Source: Flavobacterium columnare NBRC 100251 = ATCC 23463 (GTDB lineage Bacteria; Bacteroidota; Bacteroidia; Flavobacteriales; Flavobacteriaceae). From it: a stretch of 46,493 nucleotides of DNA. Positions 27,178-36,442 of this stretch are shown here, piece by piece (positions within the stretch are counted from its first letter, which is position 1; the number at the start of each line of letters is the position of its first letter). The notes under the pieces were generated by a model. It saw only the letters and a list, made by a program, of their open reading frames with translations. It made no database searches and had not been told where the DNA came from. Both the position numbers and the translations under genes were made by a program. Location of the stretch: positions 1 through 46,493 of the forward strand of contig NZ_PCMX01000079.1 of the NCBI RefSeq assembly GCF_002530675.1, written 5' to 3'.

Positions 27178-28479
27178 ATGAAAAGATATATAAAATTTCT
27201 ATGTTCCCTATTGTTTATAACAGGAATGTATGCTCAACAAACACCAGCTCCTCAACAAACCAAATCAATACTTATTATAAATGCTGTAGCTCATTTAGGG
27301 AATGGAGAGCTAATAAAAAATAGTGCTATAGGATTTAAAGAAGGTAAACTAAATTTAGTAGCTGACGCCTCTCTTACACGTATTGATTTAACCTCTTATG
27401 ATGAGGTAATACACGCGGAAGGCAAACACTTATACCCTGGTTTTATAGCGCCTAATTCCACTATAGGGTTAGTTGAAATTGATGCCGTAAAGGCTACCGA
27501 TGATGAAAGAGAAATAGGAGGTTTTACCCCTAATATAAGGAGTCTTATAGCTTACAATACAGAATCAAAAATAACAGAAACTGCACGGATTAATGGAGTT
27601 TTAACAGCTCAAATCACCCCTAGAGGAAGGTATATAGCAGGAACTTCTTCTATAGTACAAATGGATGCGTGGACTTGGGAAGATGCGGTAATTAAACAAA
27701 ACGATGGAATTCATTGCCATTTTCCAGTTACATTTAAAAAATCAGGATGGTGGGCCGAACCTGGAATTATAGAAGTAAACAAAGAGTATTCAAAACAAGT
27801 AACTGAATTTTCTGATTTTTTAAAACAAGCTAAAGCCTACTTGAAGAGCGAACCAATAGAAAAAAATACTGTTTTTGAATCCTTAAGAGGCATTTTTAAC
27901 GGAACCCAAACACTATACATAAATGCCTACGAAGAAAAACAAATCATAGACGCTATTCGAATAGCAAAAGAAAATCAAATACAAAAAAGCGTAATAATAG
28001 GAGGGTATCAAGCAGATAAAGTAGCACCTCTTTTAGTTCAAAATAATATAGGAGTTTTACTAGGAAGAGTACACAGTTTGCCCAATTTAGATCATGATGA
28101 TATAGATCAGCCTTTTAAACTAGCAAAACTTTTAATAGATAAAGGCGTTTTAGTAGGATTAGAAAATAGTGGTGATATGGAGCGAATGAATATAAGAAAC
28201 TTGCCATTTTTAGCAGGCACAACAGTAGCATACGGATTAACAAAAGAACAAGCTTTACAGTTAATTACTCTAAATACAGCTAAAATCCTAGGAATAGATT
28301 CCTTTTGTGGTTCTCTAGAAACAGGTAAGGATGCTACTCTATTTGTATCAGAAGGTGACGCACTTGATATGCGCACCAATAATTTATCGTACGCCTACAT
28401 ACAAGGAAGAAAAATTTCTTTACAATCTCATCAAACTCAATTAAACGATAAATATAAAAGTAAATATGGCATTCAATAA
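27178..28479 (+). CDS. Exported amidohydrolase-like protein, probable pseudoenzyme
   Basis: This 433-aa protein has a signal peptide (MKRYIKFLCSLLFITGMYAQ). It shares the composite-domain start and end of amidohydrolases (LYPGFIAPNSTIGL and LITLNTAKILGIDSFCGSLE, then GKDATLFV). However, the first metal motif is replaced by APNST, and the expected His and Asp ligands later on are not evident (IIGGYQ, LGRVHSLP, GLENSGDMER). It resembles the degenerate N-terminal half of the gene before it and is spaced 34 nt from it, so it probably forms a complex with that enzyme rather than acting alone. Confidence 0.82.
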   Translation: MKRYIKFLCSLLFITGMYAQQTPAPQQTKSILIINAVAHLGNGELIKNSAIGFKEGKLNLVADASLTRIDLTSYDEVIHAEGKHLYPGFIAPNSTIGLVEIDAVKATDDEREIGGFTPNIRSLIAYNTESKITETARINGVLTAQITPRGRYIAGTSSIVQMDAWTWEDAVIKQNDGIHCHFPVTFKKSGWWAEPGIIEVNKEYSKQVTEFSDFLKQAKAYLKSEPIEKNTVFESLRGIFNGTQTLYINAYEEKQIIDAIRIAKENQIQKSVIIGGYQADKVAPLLVQNNIGVLLGRVHSLPNLDHDDIDQPFKLAKLLIDKGVLVGLENSGDMERMNIRNLPFLAGTTVAYGLTKEQALQLITLNTAKILGIDSFCGSLETGKDATLFVSEGDALDMRTNNLSYAYIQGRKISLQSHQTQLNDKYKSKYGIQ

Positions 28480-28628
28480 AGAAGCAACAAAAATCATGGA
28501 ATCATTTTTATAATCTTAATTTTAATAACAATGCCTATTTTATAATATTCAGGTAGACTACAAGTCTATCTTTTTTAATAAAGAAAAGATATATTTAACC
28601 CAGATCCTAAAACTTGAATCTCTAATTC

Positions 28629-28658
28629 TTGGTTCTTGAAACAAAAATTGTAATTTTG
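28629..28658 (+). promoter_or_regulatory. Promoter of prfA
   Basis: TTG (28629-28631), a 19-nt spacer and TAATTTTG (28651-28658) match the Bacteroidota promoter pattern, 25 nt before the prfA ATG. Confidence 0.7.
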
Positions 28659-28683
28659 CAATCCAAAATAGAAGAATTACAAT

Positions 28684-29757
28684 ATGTTAGAAAGACTTCA
28701 ATATGTAAAGCAACGTTTTGACGAAGTATCAGACCTAATCATCCAACCCGATGTTATTGCTGATCAGAAACGTTATGTGCAATTAAATAAAGAATATAAA
28801 GATTTAAAAGCTTTAGTTGAAAAACGCGAAGAGTATGTAAATCTTGTTGGAAATATTAATGAAGCCAAAGAAATTTTAGCAGATGGTTCTGATGCCGAGA
28901 TGGTGGAAATGGCTAAAATGCAATTAGAAGAAGCGCAACAAAGACTTCCTCAATTAGAAGAAGAAATTAAGTTCATGCTTATTCCTAAAGATCCAGAAGA
29001 CGCTAAAAACGTGATGGTAGAAATTCGTGCGGGAACAGGTGGAGACGAAGCTTCATTATTTGCAGGAGATTTATATAAAATGTACTCTAGATATTGTGAA
29101 ACCAGAGGTTGGAGAACCTCTGTTGTAGATCTAAACGAAGGAACAGCTGGCGGATTTAAAGAAATTATTTTTGAAGTAACAGGCGAGGATGTTTATGGAA
29201 CCTTAAAATATGAAGCAGGTGTACACCGTGTACAACGTGTACCTCAAACAGAAACTCAAGGACGTGTGCATACTTCAGCAGCTACTGTTATGGTGTTACC
29301 AGAAGCAGAAGAGTTTGATGTACACATAGATATGAACGATGTGCGTATAGATTTATTCTGTTCTTCAGGACCAGGAGGACAGTCCGTAAATACAACCAAA
29401 TCAGCCGTTCGTATGACACATATTCCAACAGGATTAGTGGCACAATGTCAAGACGAAAAATCCCAACATAAAAATAAAGATAAAGCCTTATCAGTACTAC
29501 GTTCCCGCTTATATGAAATGGAACTAGCTAAAAAACAAGAAGAAGACGCTAAAAAACGTAATTCACAAGTTAGTTCAGGTGACCGTTCCGCAAAAATTAG
29601 AACCTATAACTTTCCGCAAGGACGAGTAACAGATCACCGAATAGGAATGGATATTTTTGATATGGATGGTGTAATGAGCGGAAAAATTCAAAAATTTATA
29701 GACGAATTACAATTAGTAGCCAATACTGAAAAATTAAAAGAATCAGAAGTATATTAA
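28684..29757 (+). CDS. prfA: Peptide chain release factor 1
   Basis: RF1 reads UAA and UAG stop codons and triggers peptide release. The 357-aa protein has the peptidyl-hydrolysis motif GPGGQSVNT near residue 231 and the codon-reading tripeptide PQT in [15 protein letters not shown], the PxT form of RF1 rather than the SPF of RF2. The [13 protein letters not shown] region lies in the middle domain. It is a single gene with its own promoter; an R2 repeat begins 3 nt after the stop codon and may form the 3' end of its mRNA. Confidence 0.97.
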   Translation: MLERLQYVKQRFDEVSDLIIQPDVIADQKRYVQLNKEYKDLKALVEKREEYVNLVGNINEAKEILADGSDAEMVEMAKMQLEEAQQRLPQLEEEIKFMLIPKDPEDAKNVMVEIRAGTGGDEASLFAGDLYKMYSRYCETRGWRTSVVDLNEGTAGGFKEIIFEVTGEDVYGTLKYEAGVHRVQRVPQTETQGRVHTSAATVMVLPEAEEFDVHIDMNDVRIDLFCSSGPGGQSVNTTKSAVRMTHIPTGLVAQCQDEKSQHKNKDKALSVLRSRLYEMELAKKQEEDAKKRNSQVSSGDRSAKIRTYNFPQGRVTDHRIGMDIFDMDGVMSGKIQKFIDELQLVANTEKLKESEVY

Positions 29758-29759
29758 TG

Positions 29760-29909
29760 AGGTCCTCCGAAAAGGTTACAATCTTGTTATTTCTACCAAA
29801 AGGAAGGCTCGAACGAAGAGAACAGACAAATCAGATAATGCTGATAATGTGATTTCTCCTATCTTTGAAGTGATAGACTAGACCTTGATTTTGACTTTTC
29901 AGACACCCT
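29760..29909. repeat. Dispersed palindromic repeat R2, copy b
   Basis: A 150-bp relative of the element at 17769. It shares the AATCTTGT, GAACGAAG, CAAATCAGATA, CTGATAATGT, TTCTCCT and CAGACACCC words in the same order. Left (AGGTCCTCCGAAAAGG) and right (CTTTTCAGACACCCT) ends are imperfect inverted repeats. It abuts the prfA stop codon. Confidence 0.75.
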
Positions 29910-29944
29910 AATGATTAAAAAAATTAACCATCAAATAATTTTAA

Positions 29945-31972
29945 ATGAAAAAAGTTCTAGCATTATTTTCTTTTTTTCTTTGTACAGAACAAATAGAAGC
30001 ACAATCCTATATAGGATTTGTACCCGATAATTATAGTGGTGTACATGGTATGATTTATAATCCAGCTACTGTAGTGGGATCTCCTTATCGTTTAGATTTA
30101 AATCTAGTTTCAGGAAGTGCCTTGCTGGGCAATGATTATTTTGGTGTAAAAATTACAGATCTTTTAAAAAAAGATTTTGACATAGATTTACAATCTAAAA
30201 AATTTGCTTCATCAAATAATAATATAATGGTAAATGCAGACATACTAGGTCCTTCATTTATGTTTAATATTGCACCAAAACACTCTATTGGATTCTTTTC
30301 CAGAGCTAGAGCCAATTTTAATGTACATGAGCTAAATGGAACCTTATTTGATAAATTTGAAAATAATTTTAAAGACACCAAAAACTACAACATAGATGAA
30401 GGAGATTTTAATATGGTGATGAACGCTTGGGCAGAGTTAGGTTTGTCTTATGGAGCCATTATATTAAATAACGATCAATATACATTAAAAGGAGGTTTAT
30501 CTCTAAAATACTTACAAGGTGTTCTTAACTCGTATGCCTACGGAAAAAACATAAGCTTATTTTTTGATGCAGAAAATATTACTAAAAATCAAAAAATTAC
30601 AGCTACAGGTGATTTTGTTTATGGAGGTACTAGAGATTTTGATAAAGTAGATGAAAAAATAAAATACAATCCAAATTCCAGCGGTGTTGGAGCTGATTTA
30701 GGGGTTGTTTTTGAAATAAAAAATCAAGAAAAGCAAAAAAAGTATGGGCCTAATTATAAATGGAAATTTGGAGCATCTGTAACGGATATAGGGTCTATTA
30801 ATTATAAAACAAATACTGAAAACCATTACGAATTTAATAGCATCACCGTAAATCAAGTATTAGTAGATTCAGCAGGCGATTTAGATAAGATATTAGCCCT
30901 ATTTGATACAAGCCCAGAAGTCTATTCTTCACAAAAAGTAATGTTACCAACAGCCTTACATGCTAATATAGATTGGAATTTTTTTAGAAAATTTTATTTA
31001 AATATTAATGGAGATTTTAATCTAAATGATAAAAAAGCACTAAATACAACATCAATTGCAAACACCTATATTGTAACTCCACGTTACGAAAGCAAATGGT
31101 TTAGTTTTGCAATACCTATTAATTATTTAGAATATAGAGGACTAAATGTAGGAACTAGTTTGCGCTTAGGACCTCTATTCCTAGGTTCAGGATCTATTTT
31201 AAGTAATTTAGTATCATCAGAATCTAAAGGAATTGATGCGTATGTAGGTCTAAAGGTACCTATTTATAAAGGAGAAAAACGCATAAAAGAACCAAAAGAA
31301 ATCAAAAAATCTGAGCCAGCACCTGTAGTTCAAGAAACAATAATACCCGATACAGATAATGATGGGTTATTAGATAACGTAGATCAATGTATCAACGAAA
31401 AAGGACCTAAAGAAAATGGTGGATGTCCTTATAAAGATACGGATAATGATGGTGTTATAGATCCTGAAGATAAATGTGTAACAGTAGTAGGTCCTGCTGA
31501 AAACAACGGTTGCCCTTGGCCTGATACTGATGGAGACATGGTTTTAGATAAAGACGATAAATGTGTAAACGTTCCAGGAACAATAAAAAATAATGGATGT
31601 CCAGAAGTTACACAAGCAGTTGTTAAAAAATTAAACGATTATGCAAAAACAATTTTGTTTGATGCAGGAAGAAACACTTTTCAATCTTCTACTTATCCAG
31701 TTTTAGAAGCTATGTCAGCCTTGTTAAATGAATACCCTATGGCTAAATTTTCATTAGAAGGACATACTGACAGTGTTGGGAAAGCAGAAGTTAATAAAAA
31801 ACTCTCAGAGTCTCGTGCATCTGCTATTATGAATTATCTAGTGAGTAAAGGTATTGATAAATCACGACTAAAAGCTATAGGCTATGGAGAATCAAAACCA
31901 ATTGCTTCTAATAAAACAAAAGCAGGAAAAGCTTTAAATAGAAGAGTAGAAGTAAAATTAATTATTGAATAA
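29945..31972 (+). CDS. Outer-membrane protein: beta-barrel (DUF5723-like), TSP3 repeats and OmpA domain
   Basis: This 675-aa protein has a signal peptide (about residues 1-20). The first 440 residues form a beta-strand-rich outer-membrane part that opens with GFVPDNYSGVHGMIYNPAT, a start I associate with DUF5723 proteins. Three calcium-binding thrombospondin type 3 repeats follow (DTDNDGLLDNVDQC, DTDNDGVIDPEDKC, DTDGDMVLDKDDKC). The C-terminal OmpA domain contains LEGHTDSVGKAEVN and LSESRASAIMNYLV and would bind peptidoglycan. The protein therefore probably anchors the outer membrane to the cell wall. It is followed by a broken beta-barrel gene. Confidence 0.9.
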   Translation: MKKVLALFSFFLCTEQIEAQSYIGFVPDNYSGVHGMIYNPATVVGSPYRLDLNLVSGSALLGNDYFGVKITDLLKKDFDIDLQSKKFASSNNNIMVNADILGPSFMFNIAPKHSIGFFSRARANFNVHELNGTLFDKFENNFKDTKNYNIDEGDFNMVMNAWAELGLSYGAIILNNDQYTLKGGLSLKYLQGVLNSYAYGKNISLFFDAENITKNQKITATGDFVYGGTRDFDKVDEKIKYNPNSSGVGADLGVVFEIKNQEKQKKYGPNYKWKFGASVTDIGSINYKTNTENHYEFNSITVNQVLVDSAGDLDKILALFDTSPEVYSSQKVMLPTALHANIDWNFFRKFYLNINGDFNLNDKKALNTTSIANTYIVTPRYESKWFSFAIPINYLEYRGLNVGTSLRLGPLFLGSGSILSNLVSSESKGIDAYVGLKVPIYKGEKRIKEPKEIKKSEPAPVVQETIIPDTDNDGLLDNVDQCINEKGPKENGGCPYKDTDNDGVIDPEDKCVTVVGPAENNGCPWPDTDGDMVLDKDDKCVNVPGTIKNNGCPEVTQAVVKKLNDYAKTILFDAGRNTFQSSTYPVLEAMSALLNEYPMAKFSLEGHTDSVGKAEVNKKLSESRASAIMNYLVSKGIDKSRLKAIGYGESKPIASNKTKAGKALNRRVEVKLIIE

Positions 31973-32023
31973 TTTACCTATTTTTCGTATATTGTTCATT
32001 GTTAAATCATACGAAAGAACAAT

Positions 32024-32619
32024 ATGAAAAAAATAAATTTTAAAAAAATGAGCTTAATAGTACTATTAAGCTCATTTTTTTCTACCACAGCTCAAGAAAA
32101 AGGAACGAGTGAATTAAGAGCTACGGAATAGTTTCTACAAATGGCATTATTAATACCGTTACTAATATTCTAACCGCACCAGCAAGTTTAGGAACAATAG
32201 AAATTGACAATAAAGTCAGTACAGGGGTATTTACCCTAGAATATAATTATGCGATACTTAATAAATTAAATTTAGGATTGGATCTAGCTTATGAAACTTT
32301 TGAATCAGACATACTATCTAATGGAAAAGTTATTAATAAGCAAAATGAAGAAGACATTACTTTAGCCCTAAAATCTAATTATAACTATTTGTCAAACGAT
32401 AACTTTAGATTATATTCAGGACTAGGAGTAGGATATACCCTGATACGTAATAAAACAAATGAATTATCATCAGAAGGATTATCCTTTGACAATTCAAACC
32501 GATTTAATTTTCAAATCACAGGGATAGGATTTAGGTATGGAAAAAAATTAGGAATCAGCGCAGAAGTAGGATTAGGTTATAAAGGAATTTTAAACGGAGG
32601 AATTTCCTATCAATTCTAA
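32024..32619 (+). pseudogene. Outer-membrane beta-barrel protein gene with a frameshift
   Basis: An ATG at 32024 starts a signal peptide (MKKINFKKMSLIVLLSSFFS) and mature residues EKGTSELR, then hits TAG at 32129. The -1 frame picks up at once with SYGIVSTNGIINTVTN and continues as a strand-rich protein (GVFTLEYNYAILNKLNLGLD) to a typical barrel ending GGISYQF and stop at 32617. A single missing base near 32120 explains the break. Intact, it would be a small porin-like or OmpW-like barrel of about 197 aa. It could be a real inactivation or a sequencing error. Confidence 0.8.
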
Positions 32620-32635
32620 GATTAATATATTTCTT

Positions 32636-32667
32636 AAAAGGATGTTCAATTTGAACATCCTTTTTTT
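32636..32667 (+). terminator. Rho-independent terminator after the barrel gene
   Basis: AAAGGATGTTCAA pairs perfectly with TTGAACATCCTTT and runs into a T7 tract. Confidence 0.88.
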
Positions 32668-32674
32668 ATTTTTG
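32667..32674 (+). promoter_or_regulatory. -7 box for pyrF
   Basis: TATTTTTG fits TAnnTTTG and begins at the last T of the preceding terminator, 18 nt before the pyrF ATG. No -33 TTG at 19 nt is clear. Confidence 0.45.
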
Positions 32675-32691
32675 TACCACAAAACAAAAAG

Positions 32692-33519
32692 ATGACAACA
32701 CAACAATTAATCCAACAAATTCAACAAAAAAAATCATTCCTTTGCGTAGGTTTAGATGTAGATTTAGAAAAAATTCCACAGCACCTATTAACAAAAGAAG
32801 ACCCTATTTTTGAATTTAATAAAGCCATTATAGACGCTACACACGATTTATGCATAGCCTACAAACCTAATATAGCTTTCTTTGAAGCCTACGGAATTAA
32901 AGGGTGGGTTGCACTCGAAAAAACAATTCAATATATCAATGAAAAATACCCTGAAATTTTTACCATTGCAGATGCTAAAAGAGGCGATATAGGTAATACT
33001 TCTTATATGTATGCTAAAGCATTTTTTCAAGACTTACAATTTGATTCAGTTACAGTAGCGCCTTATATGGGAAAGGATTCAGTAGAACCCTTTTTATCAT
33101 TTGATGGCAAACATACAATTATGTTAGCTCTAACATCTAATGAAGGAGCCTTTGATTTTCAAACATTAAGTGTCAACGGAAAAGAATTATACAAACAAGT
33201 AATAGAAACTTCTAAAACTTGGAAAAATTCTCAAAACTTAATGTACGTAGTGGGAGCAACTAAAGCAGAATATTTTAAAGAAATTAGAAAAATAATACCC
33301 AACAACTTCTTATTAGTCCCAGGGGTAGGGGCACAAGGAGGAAGCCTACAAGAAGTTTGTAAATACGGAATGAACGACAAAGTAGGACTCCTAGTAAACT
33401 CTTCTCGAGGAATCATATACGCTTCTACTAATGAAGACTTTTATCTAAAAGCAAGACAAGAAGCCCTGAAATTACAAAAAGAAATGGAAGATATTTTAAA
33501 TTCAAATGCTGCATTATAA
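32692..33519 (+). CDS. pyrF: Orotidine 5'-phosphate decarboxylase (type 2)
   Basis: This enzyme makes UMP from OMP in the last step of pyrimidine synthesis. The 275-aa length and the motifs [14 protein letters not shown] at the start, the active-site [10 protein letters not shown] near residue 97, and [10 protein letters not shown] near residue 205 identify the larger subgroup 2 PyrF. The catalytic Lys and Asp of DAKRGD are intact. A 45-nt gap separates it from the next gene on the same strand. Confidence 0.96.
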   Translation: MTTQQLIQQIQQKKSFLCVGLDVDLEKIPQHLLTKEDPIFEFNKAIIDATHDLCIAYKPNIAFFEAYGIKGWVALEKTIQYINEKYPEIFTIADAKRGDIGNTSYMYAKAFFQDLQFDSVTVAPYMGKDSVEPFLSFDGKHTIMLALTSNEGAFDFQTLSVNGKELYKQVIETSKTWKNSQNLMYVVGATKAEYFKEIRKIIPNNFLLVPGVGAQGGSLQEVCKYGMNDKVGLLVNSSRGIIYASTNEDFYLKARQEALKLQKEMEDILNSNAAL

Positions 33520-33564
33520 GATCTAGAGTGATAAAATAAAGCATTGAATAATAAACAGAAACAA

Positions 33565-34401
33565 ATGATTTATACAGATCAAATAGGAAATCAACACAAA
33601 TTAGAAACAACTCCTAAAAGAATAGTTTCTTTAGTACCTTCGCAAACAGAATTATTATACGATTTAGGATTAGAAGAAAAAATTGTAGGTATTACAAAAT
33701 TTTGTGTACACCCTTTTCATTTTAAAACCACTAAGACTAGCGTAGGGGGAACTAAAAATATAAAAATAGAAAAGATAGAAGCACTACAGCCCGATCTGAT
33801 TATTTGTAATAAAGAAGAAAATACACTAGAAATAGTACAACAGCTAGAATCTATTTGCCCAGTTTGGGTAACAGATATCTATACTATTGAGGATAATAAC
33901 AAAATGATAGAAGACTTCGGGAAGCTATTTAATGTTCGTACAGAAGCGCAAAAATGGATTAACAAAATCAATTTTGCAAAAGAAGACTTTCTTAATTTCA
34001 TTAAGGAGTACGAAGCGCAAACAGTAGCCTATTTTATCTGGGGTAAACCCTATATGGTAGCAGGAAGAAATACCTTTATCAATCATTTATTAGAATTAAA
34101 TAAGTTAGAAAACATATACGCAGCTAATGAAAAATATCCTGAGCGTTACCCAGAAGTTGTTGTGCAAAAAATGCGAATTCAAGGCGATCCTGATCTCATT
34201 TTTCTATCATCAGAACCTTATCCATTTAAAGATGAACACGCATTCGAATTAGGGAGGTATTCGCATCATGCAAAAACCGTTTTTGTTGATGGAGAAATGT
34301 TTTCTTGGTACGGCTCAAGACTAGTTAAAGCCTTTGATTATTTTAAAAAATTGCGATTGCGTATTGGTGAACAGCATTTACATCATACACATTCACACTA
34401 A
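33565..34401 (+). CDS. Periplasmic-binding-like protein (helical backbone metal receptor / BtuF-like)
   Basis: This 278-aa protein has the opening of the BtuF/FhuD-like class: TPKRIVSLVPSQTELLYDLG, then VGITKFCVHP and a long helical linker. BtuF-like proteins usually deliver corrinoids or iron chelates to an ABC importer. No signal peptide is visible from the ATG at 33565 or from the TTG at 33544, and no permease or ATPase gene is nearby, so a true transport role is uncertain. The His-rich tail (HLHHTHSH) could bind metal. The following hydrolase starts 23 nt later. Confidence 0.8.
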   Translation: MIYTDQIGNQHKLETTPKRIVSLVPSQTELLYDLGLEEKIVGITKFCVHPFHFKTTKTSVGGTKNIKIEKIEALQPDLIICNKEENTLEIVQQLESICPVWVTDIYTIEDNNKMIEDFGKLFNVRTEAQKWINKINFAKEDFLNFIKEYEAQTVAYFIWGKPYMVAGRNTFINHLLELNKLENIYAANEKYPERYPEVVVQKMRIQGDPDLIFLSSEPYPFKDEHAFELGRYSHHAKTVFVDGEMFSWYGSRLVKAFDYFKKLRLRIGEQHLHHTHSH

Positions 34402-34424
34402 AACTCTATATTTACATTAAAAAC

Positions 34425-35201
34425 ATGATACACTATACCATTTATGAAAACACCTCCACTAGCCAATGGGTTACTTTTGTACATGGAGCAGGAGGAAGTT
34501 CTTCAATATGGTTTAAACAGATTAGGGAGTTTCAAAAACACTTTAATGTTCTACTGTTAGATTTAAGAGGACATGGAGATTCTAAAAAAACAGGATTCGC
34601 TAAAAAATACACCTTCAAATCCATAGCTCATGATGTCTTAGAAGTTATAGATTTTCTAAAGATACAATCATCCCATTTCATCGGAATTTCCTTAGGAACT
34701 ATAGTCATTAGACAATTAGCAGAAATGTATCCAGAAAGAGTTAAAAGTATGATTATGGGAGGCGCAATTCTAAAAATGAATTTTCGTTCACAGATATTAA
34801 TGCAATTAGGAAATATTTTTAAATACATACTGCCTTATTTAGTTCTTTATAGACTATTTGCATTTATTATAATGCCTAAAGAAAATCATAAACAATCTCG
34901 CTTAATGTTTATAAATGAAGCAAAAAAATTATACCAAAAAGAATTTCTAAAATGGTTTAGACTAACAACAGAAATAAATCCCGTTTTGAGATGGTTCAGA
35001 CAAGTAGAACTAAATATACCAACCCTGTATATTATGGGAGAAGAAGATTATATGTTTTTACCAACCGTAAAAAAAGTAGCAGACTTGCATTATAAATCAG
35101 CAAAATTAACCATTATTCAAAAATGTGGACACGTTGTAAATGTAGAACAGGCCCATCTATTTAATAAAAGAGCAATTGAGTTTTTAAGAAAATTACAATA
35201 A
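34425..35201 (+). CDS. Alpha/beta hydrolase
   Basis: This 258-aa cytoplasmic hydrolase has the oxyanion-hole HGAGGSSSIW near residue 20, LRGHGDSKK, the nucleophile elbow GISLGT (Ser near residue 87), an acid in MGEEDY near residue 205 and the catalytic His in KCGHVVN near residue 235. The catalytic triad is complete. The substrate is unknown; esters or small lactones are usual for this class. It is 23 nt after the BtuF-like gene and likely in one transcript with it. Confidence 0.88.
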   Translation: MIHYTIYENTSTSQWVTFVHGAGGSSSIWFKQIREFQKHFNVLLLDLRGHGDSKKTGFAKKYTFKSIAHDVLEVIDFLKIQSSHFIGISLGTIVIRQLAEMYPERVKSMIMGGAILKMNFRSQILMQLGNIFKYILPYLVLYRLFAFIIMPKENHKQSRLMFINEAKKLYQKEFLKWFRLTTEINPVLRWFRQVELNIPTLYIMGEEDYMFLPTVKKVADLHYKSAKLTIIQKCGHVVNVEQAHLFNKRAIEFLRKLQ

Positions 35202-35396
35202 CCCTAACGCATCTAAAAAATATTTTAGGAACAGACACAGTAAAAAGTCTACAGATAAGGATTAAAAACAATTTATTCAGATCGAGTAAAAAAATAACTC
35301 ATTACTCCCCATGGAACCATAATTCTAAAAAGAATACCCACCAAAGTTCCAAAGATATATTATACAAACCCATCCATTACTAATCTGCATCACTTT

Positions 35397-35552
35397 TAAC
35401 CCAGATTACGCATTAGAAATTTACTACAGATAAAAAGTAATTTAAGACTAAGAAAGTAACTCCATCCCCCAATCTTGCAAAACTATAAATAGCTTACAGA
35501 AAAAAATCACATATTTTTATCTTCTTTACCCTTTTATCTTATAGTATAATAC
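35397..35552. repeat. Dispersed repeat R1, copy b (shortened)
   Basis: It starts with TAACCCAGATTAC as in copy a, lacks about 30 bp near the left end, then follows with ATTTACTACAGATAAAAAG, ACTCCAT, and CTTCTTTACCCTTTTATCTT. The right inverted end is not clear. It lies in a gene-free stretch of about 640 bp (35202-35845). Confidence 0.6.
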
Positions 35553-35617
35553 CATTTAAACTTTGAATTTTTTTTAAAAAAATAGTACATCTACAAAAGC
35601 AACAAATAGTAGTGTTG

Positions 35618-35719
35618 GTTCTCGATGCGCTTCGCGCTCGAACGAACGATGATTTTCAATTATATACTCAACCGTCTGTTCGAGCTGTTTTTAAAATGAA
35701 AAAAAAACGTATCGAGAAC
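35618..35719. repeat. Palindromic intergenic repeat R3
   Basis: About 100 bp with GTTCTCGAT at the left (35618-35626) and the exact reverse complement ATCGAGAAC at the right (35711-35719). Internally CTCGAACGAACG faces GTCTGTTCGAG. The GC-rich GCGCTTCGCGC core stands out against the AT-rich surroundings. It resembles REP-like palindromes common between flavobacterial genes. Confidence 0.65.
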
Positions 35720-35845
35720 TTTACTTTTAATCCAGTATATTTTAAGTTTAAATAGTATAAAACCTAATGAATACTCTGGTTTTAAACTACTTAGTAAAAC
35801 ATCCCTAAAGAAATAGGAGGGAGGAGTTAACTATAAGGCAAAAAA

Positions 35846-36256
35846 TTACTTCCTACCCTCCTGTTTTGCCACATTAATATATTTAATCCTATCCTTGTAC
35901 ATCTGAATCATTTCTAAATTATGGTAGTAATCAAGAGAATTTGGATTTAGAATTTTTAAAATTTCCTCACGTTGAACAATCAACTCATTCAAATGTTTAA
36001 TAGTTTTATCATGACCATTTTCTGTAAAATAGATTGCAGAAGGTTCATTCACCTGATTGAAAGAATATAAGACATTCTCTAAAATTTGATATTTTGTCGT
36101 TGGAATTTTCTTTCCATTTTCATATCCGTTGTACGTCTGAAAGGATACACCTATTAGATCAGCTACTTCCTTTTGAGTCAAACCTTTCCTTTTTCGAGCA
36201 ATCTTTAATTCTTCTGGCGTCATAGATTTCCTTATGCTTTTGTCTAATTTTAACAT
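35846..36256 (-). CDS. XRE family helix-turn-helix regulator
   Basis: This 136-aa protein has an N-terminal Cro/C1-type HTH (about residues 15-60: LKIARKRKGLTQKEVADLIG, FQTYNGYENGKKIP) and a helical C-terminal half rich in Lys and Glu that probably dimerises. An alternative start is the Met at residue 12. Such regulators are typical of mobile elements. It is divergent from an unknown 88-aa gene, and the space between holds repeated and palindromic motifs that look like its operators. Low GC and lack of housekeeping neighbours suggest an acquired segment. Confidence 0.88.
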   Translation of the reverse strand: MLKLDKSIRKSMTPEELKIARKRKGLTQKEVADLIGVSFQTYNGYENGKKIPTTKYQILENVLYSFNQVNEPSAIYFTENGHDKTIKHLNELIVQREEILKILNPNSLDYYHNLEMIQMYKDRIKYINVAKQEGRK

Positions 36257-36328
36257 TGTTTATTATTTTATAAATTATTTGATTTTTTATTTGTTTAGTA
36301 TCAAATATTTTATATATTTGTATATCTA

Positions 36329-36417
36329 ATTTTCACATCTAGTTTATGCGTGTAAATTGTATTGCTGATTTTCACACATAGTTTACACAAACTACTTATG
36401 TAAATAGTTTGTGTATA
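36329..36417. promoter_or_regulatory. Operator-like array between the XRE regulator and the 88-aa gene
   Basis: Two 18-bp direct repeats, ATTTTCACATCTAGTTTA (36329-36346) and ATTTTCACACATAGTTTA (36368-36385), match at 16 of 18 positions and are spaced 39 bp apart. The second runs into a dyad, TTTACACAAACTA (36382-36394) and TAGTTTGTGTATA (36405-36417), matched at 12 of 13 positions. The array sits exactly in the divergent control region, so it is most simply read as binding sites for the XRE protein. Confidence 0.65.
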
Positions 36418-36442
36418 CATTAAAAACAAATATACAAAAGTT

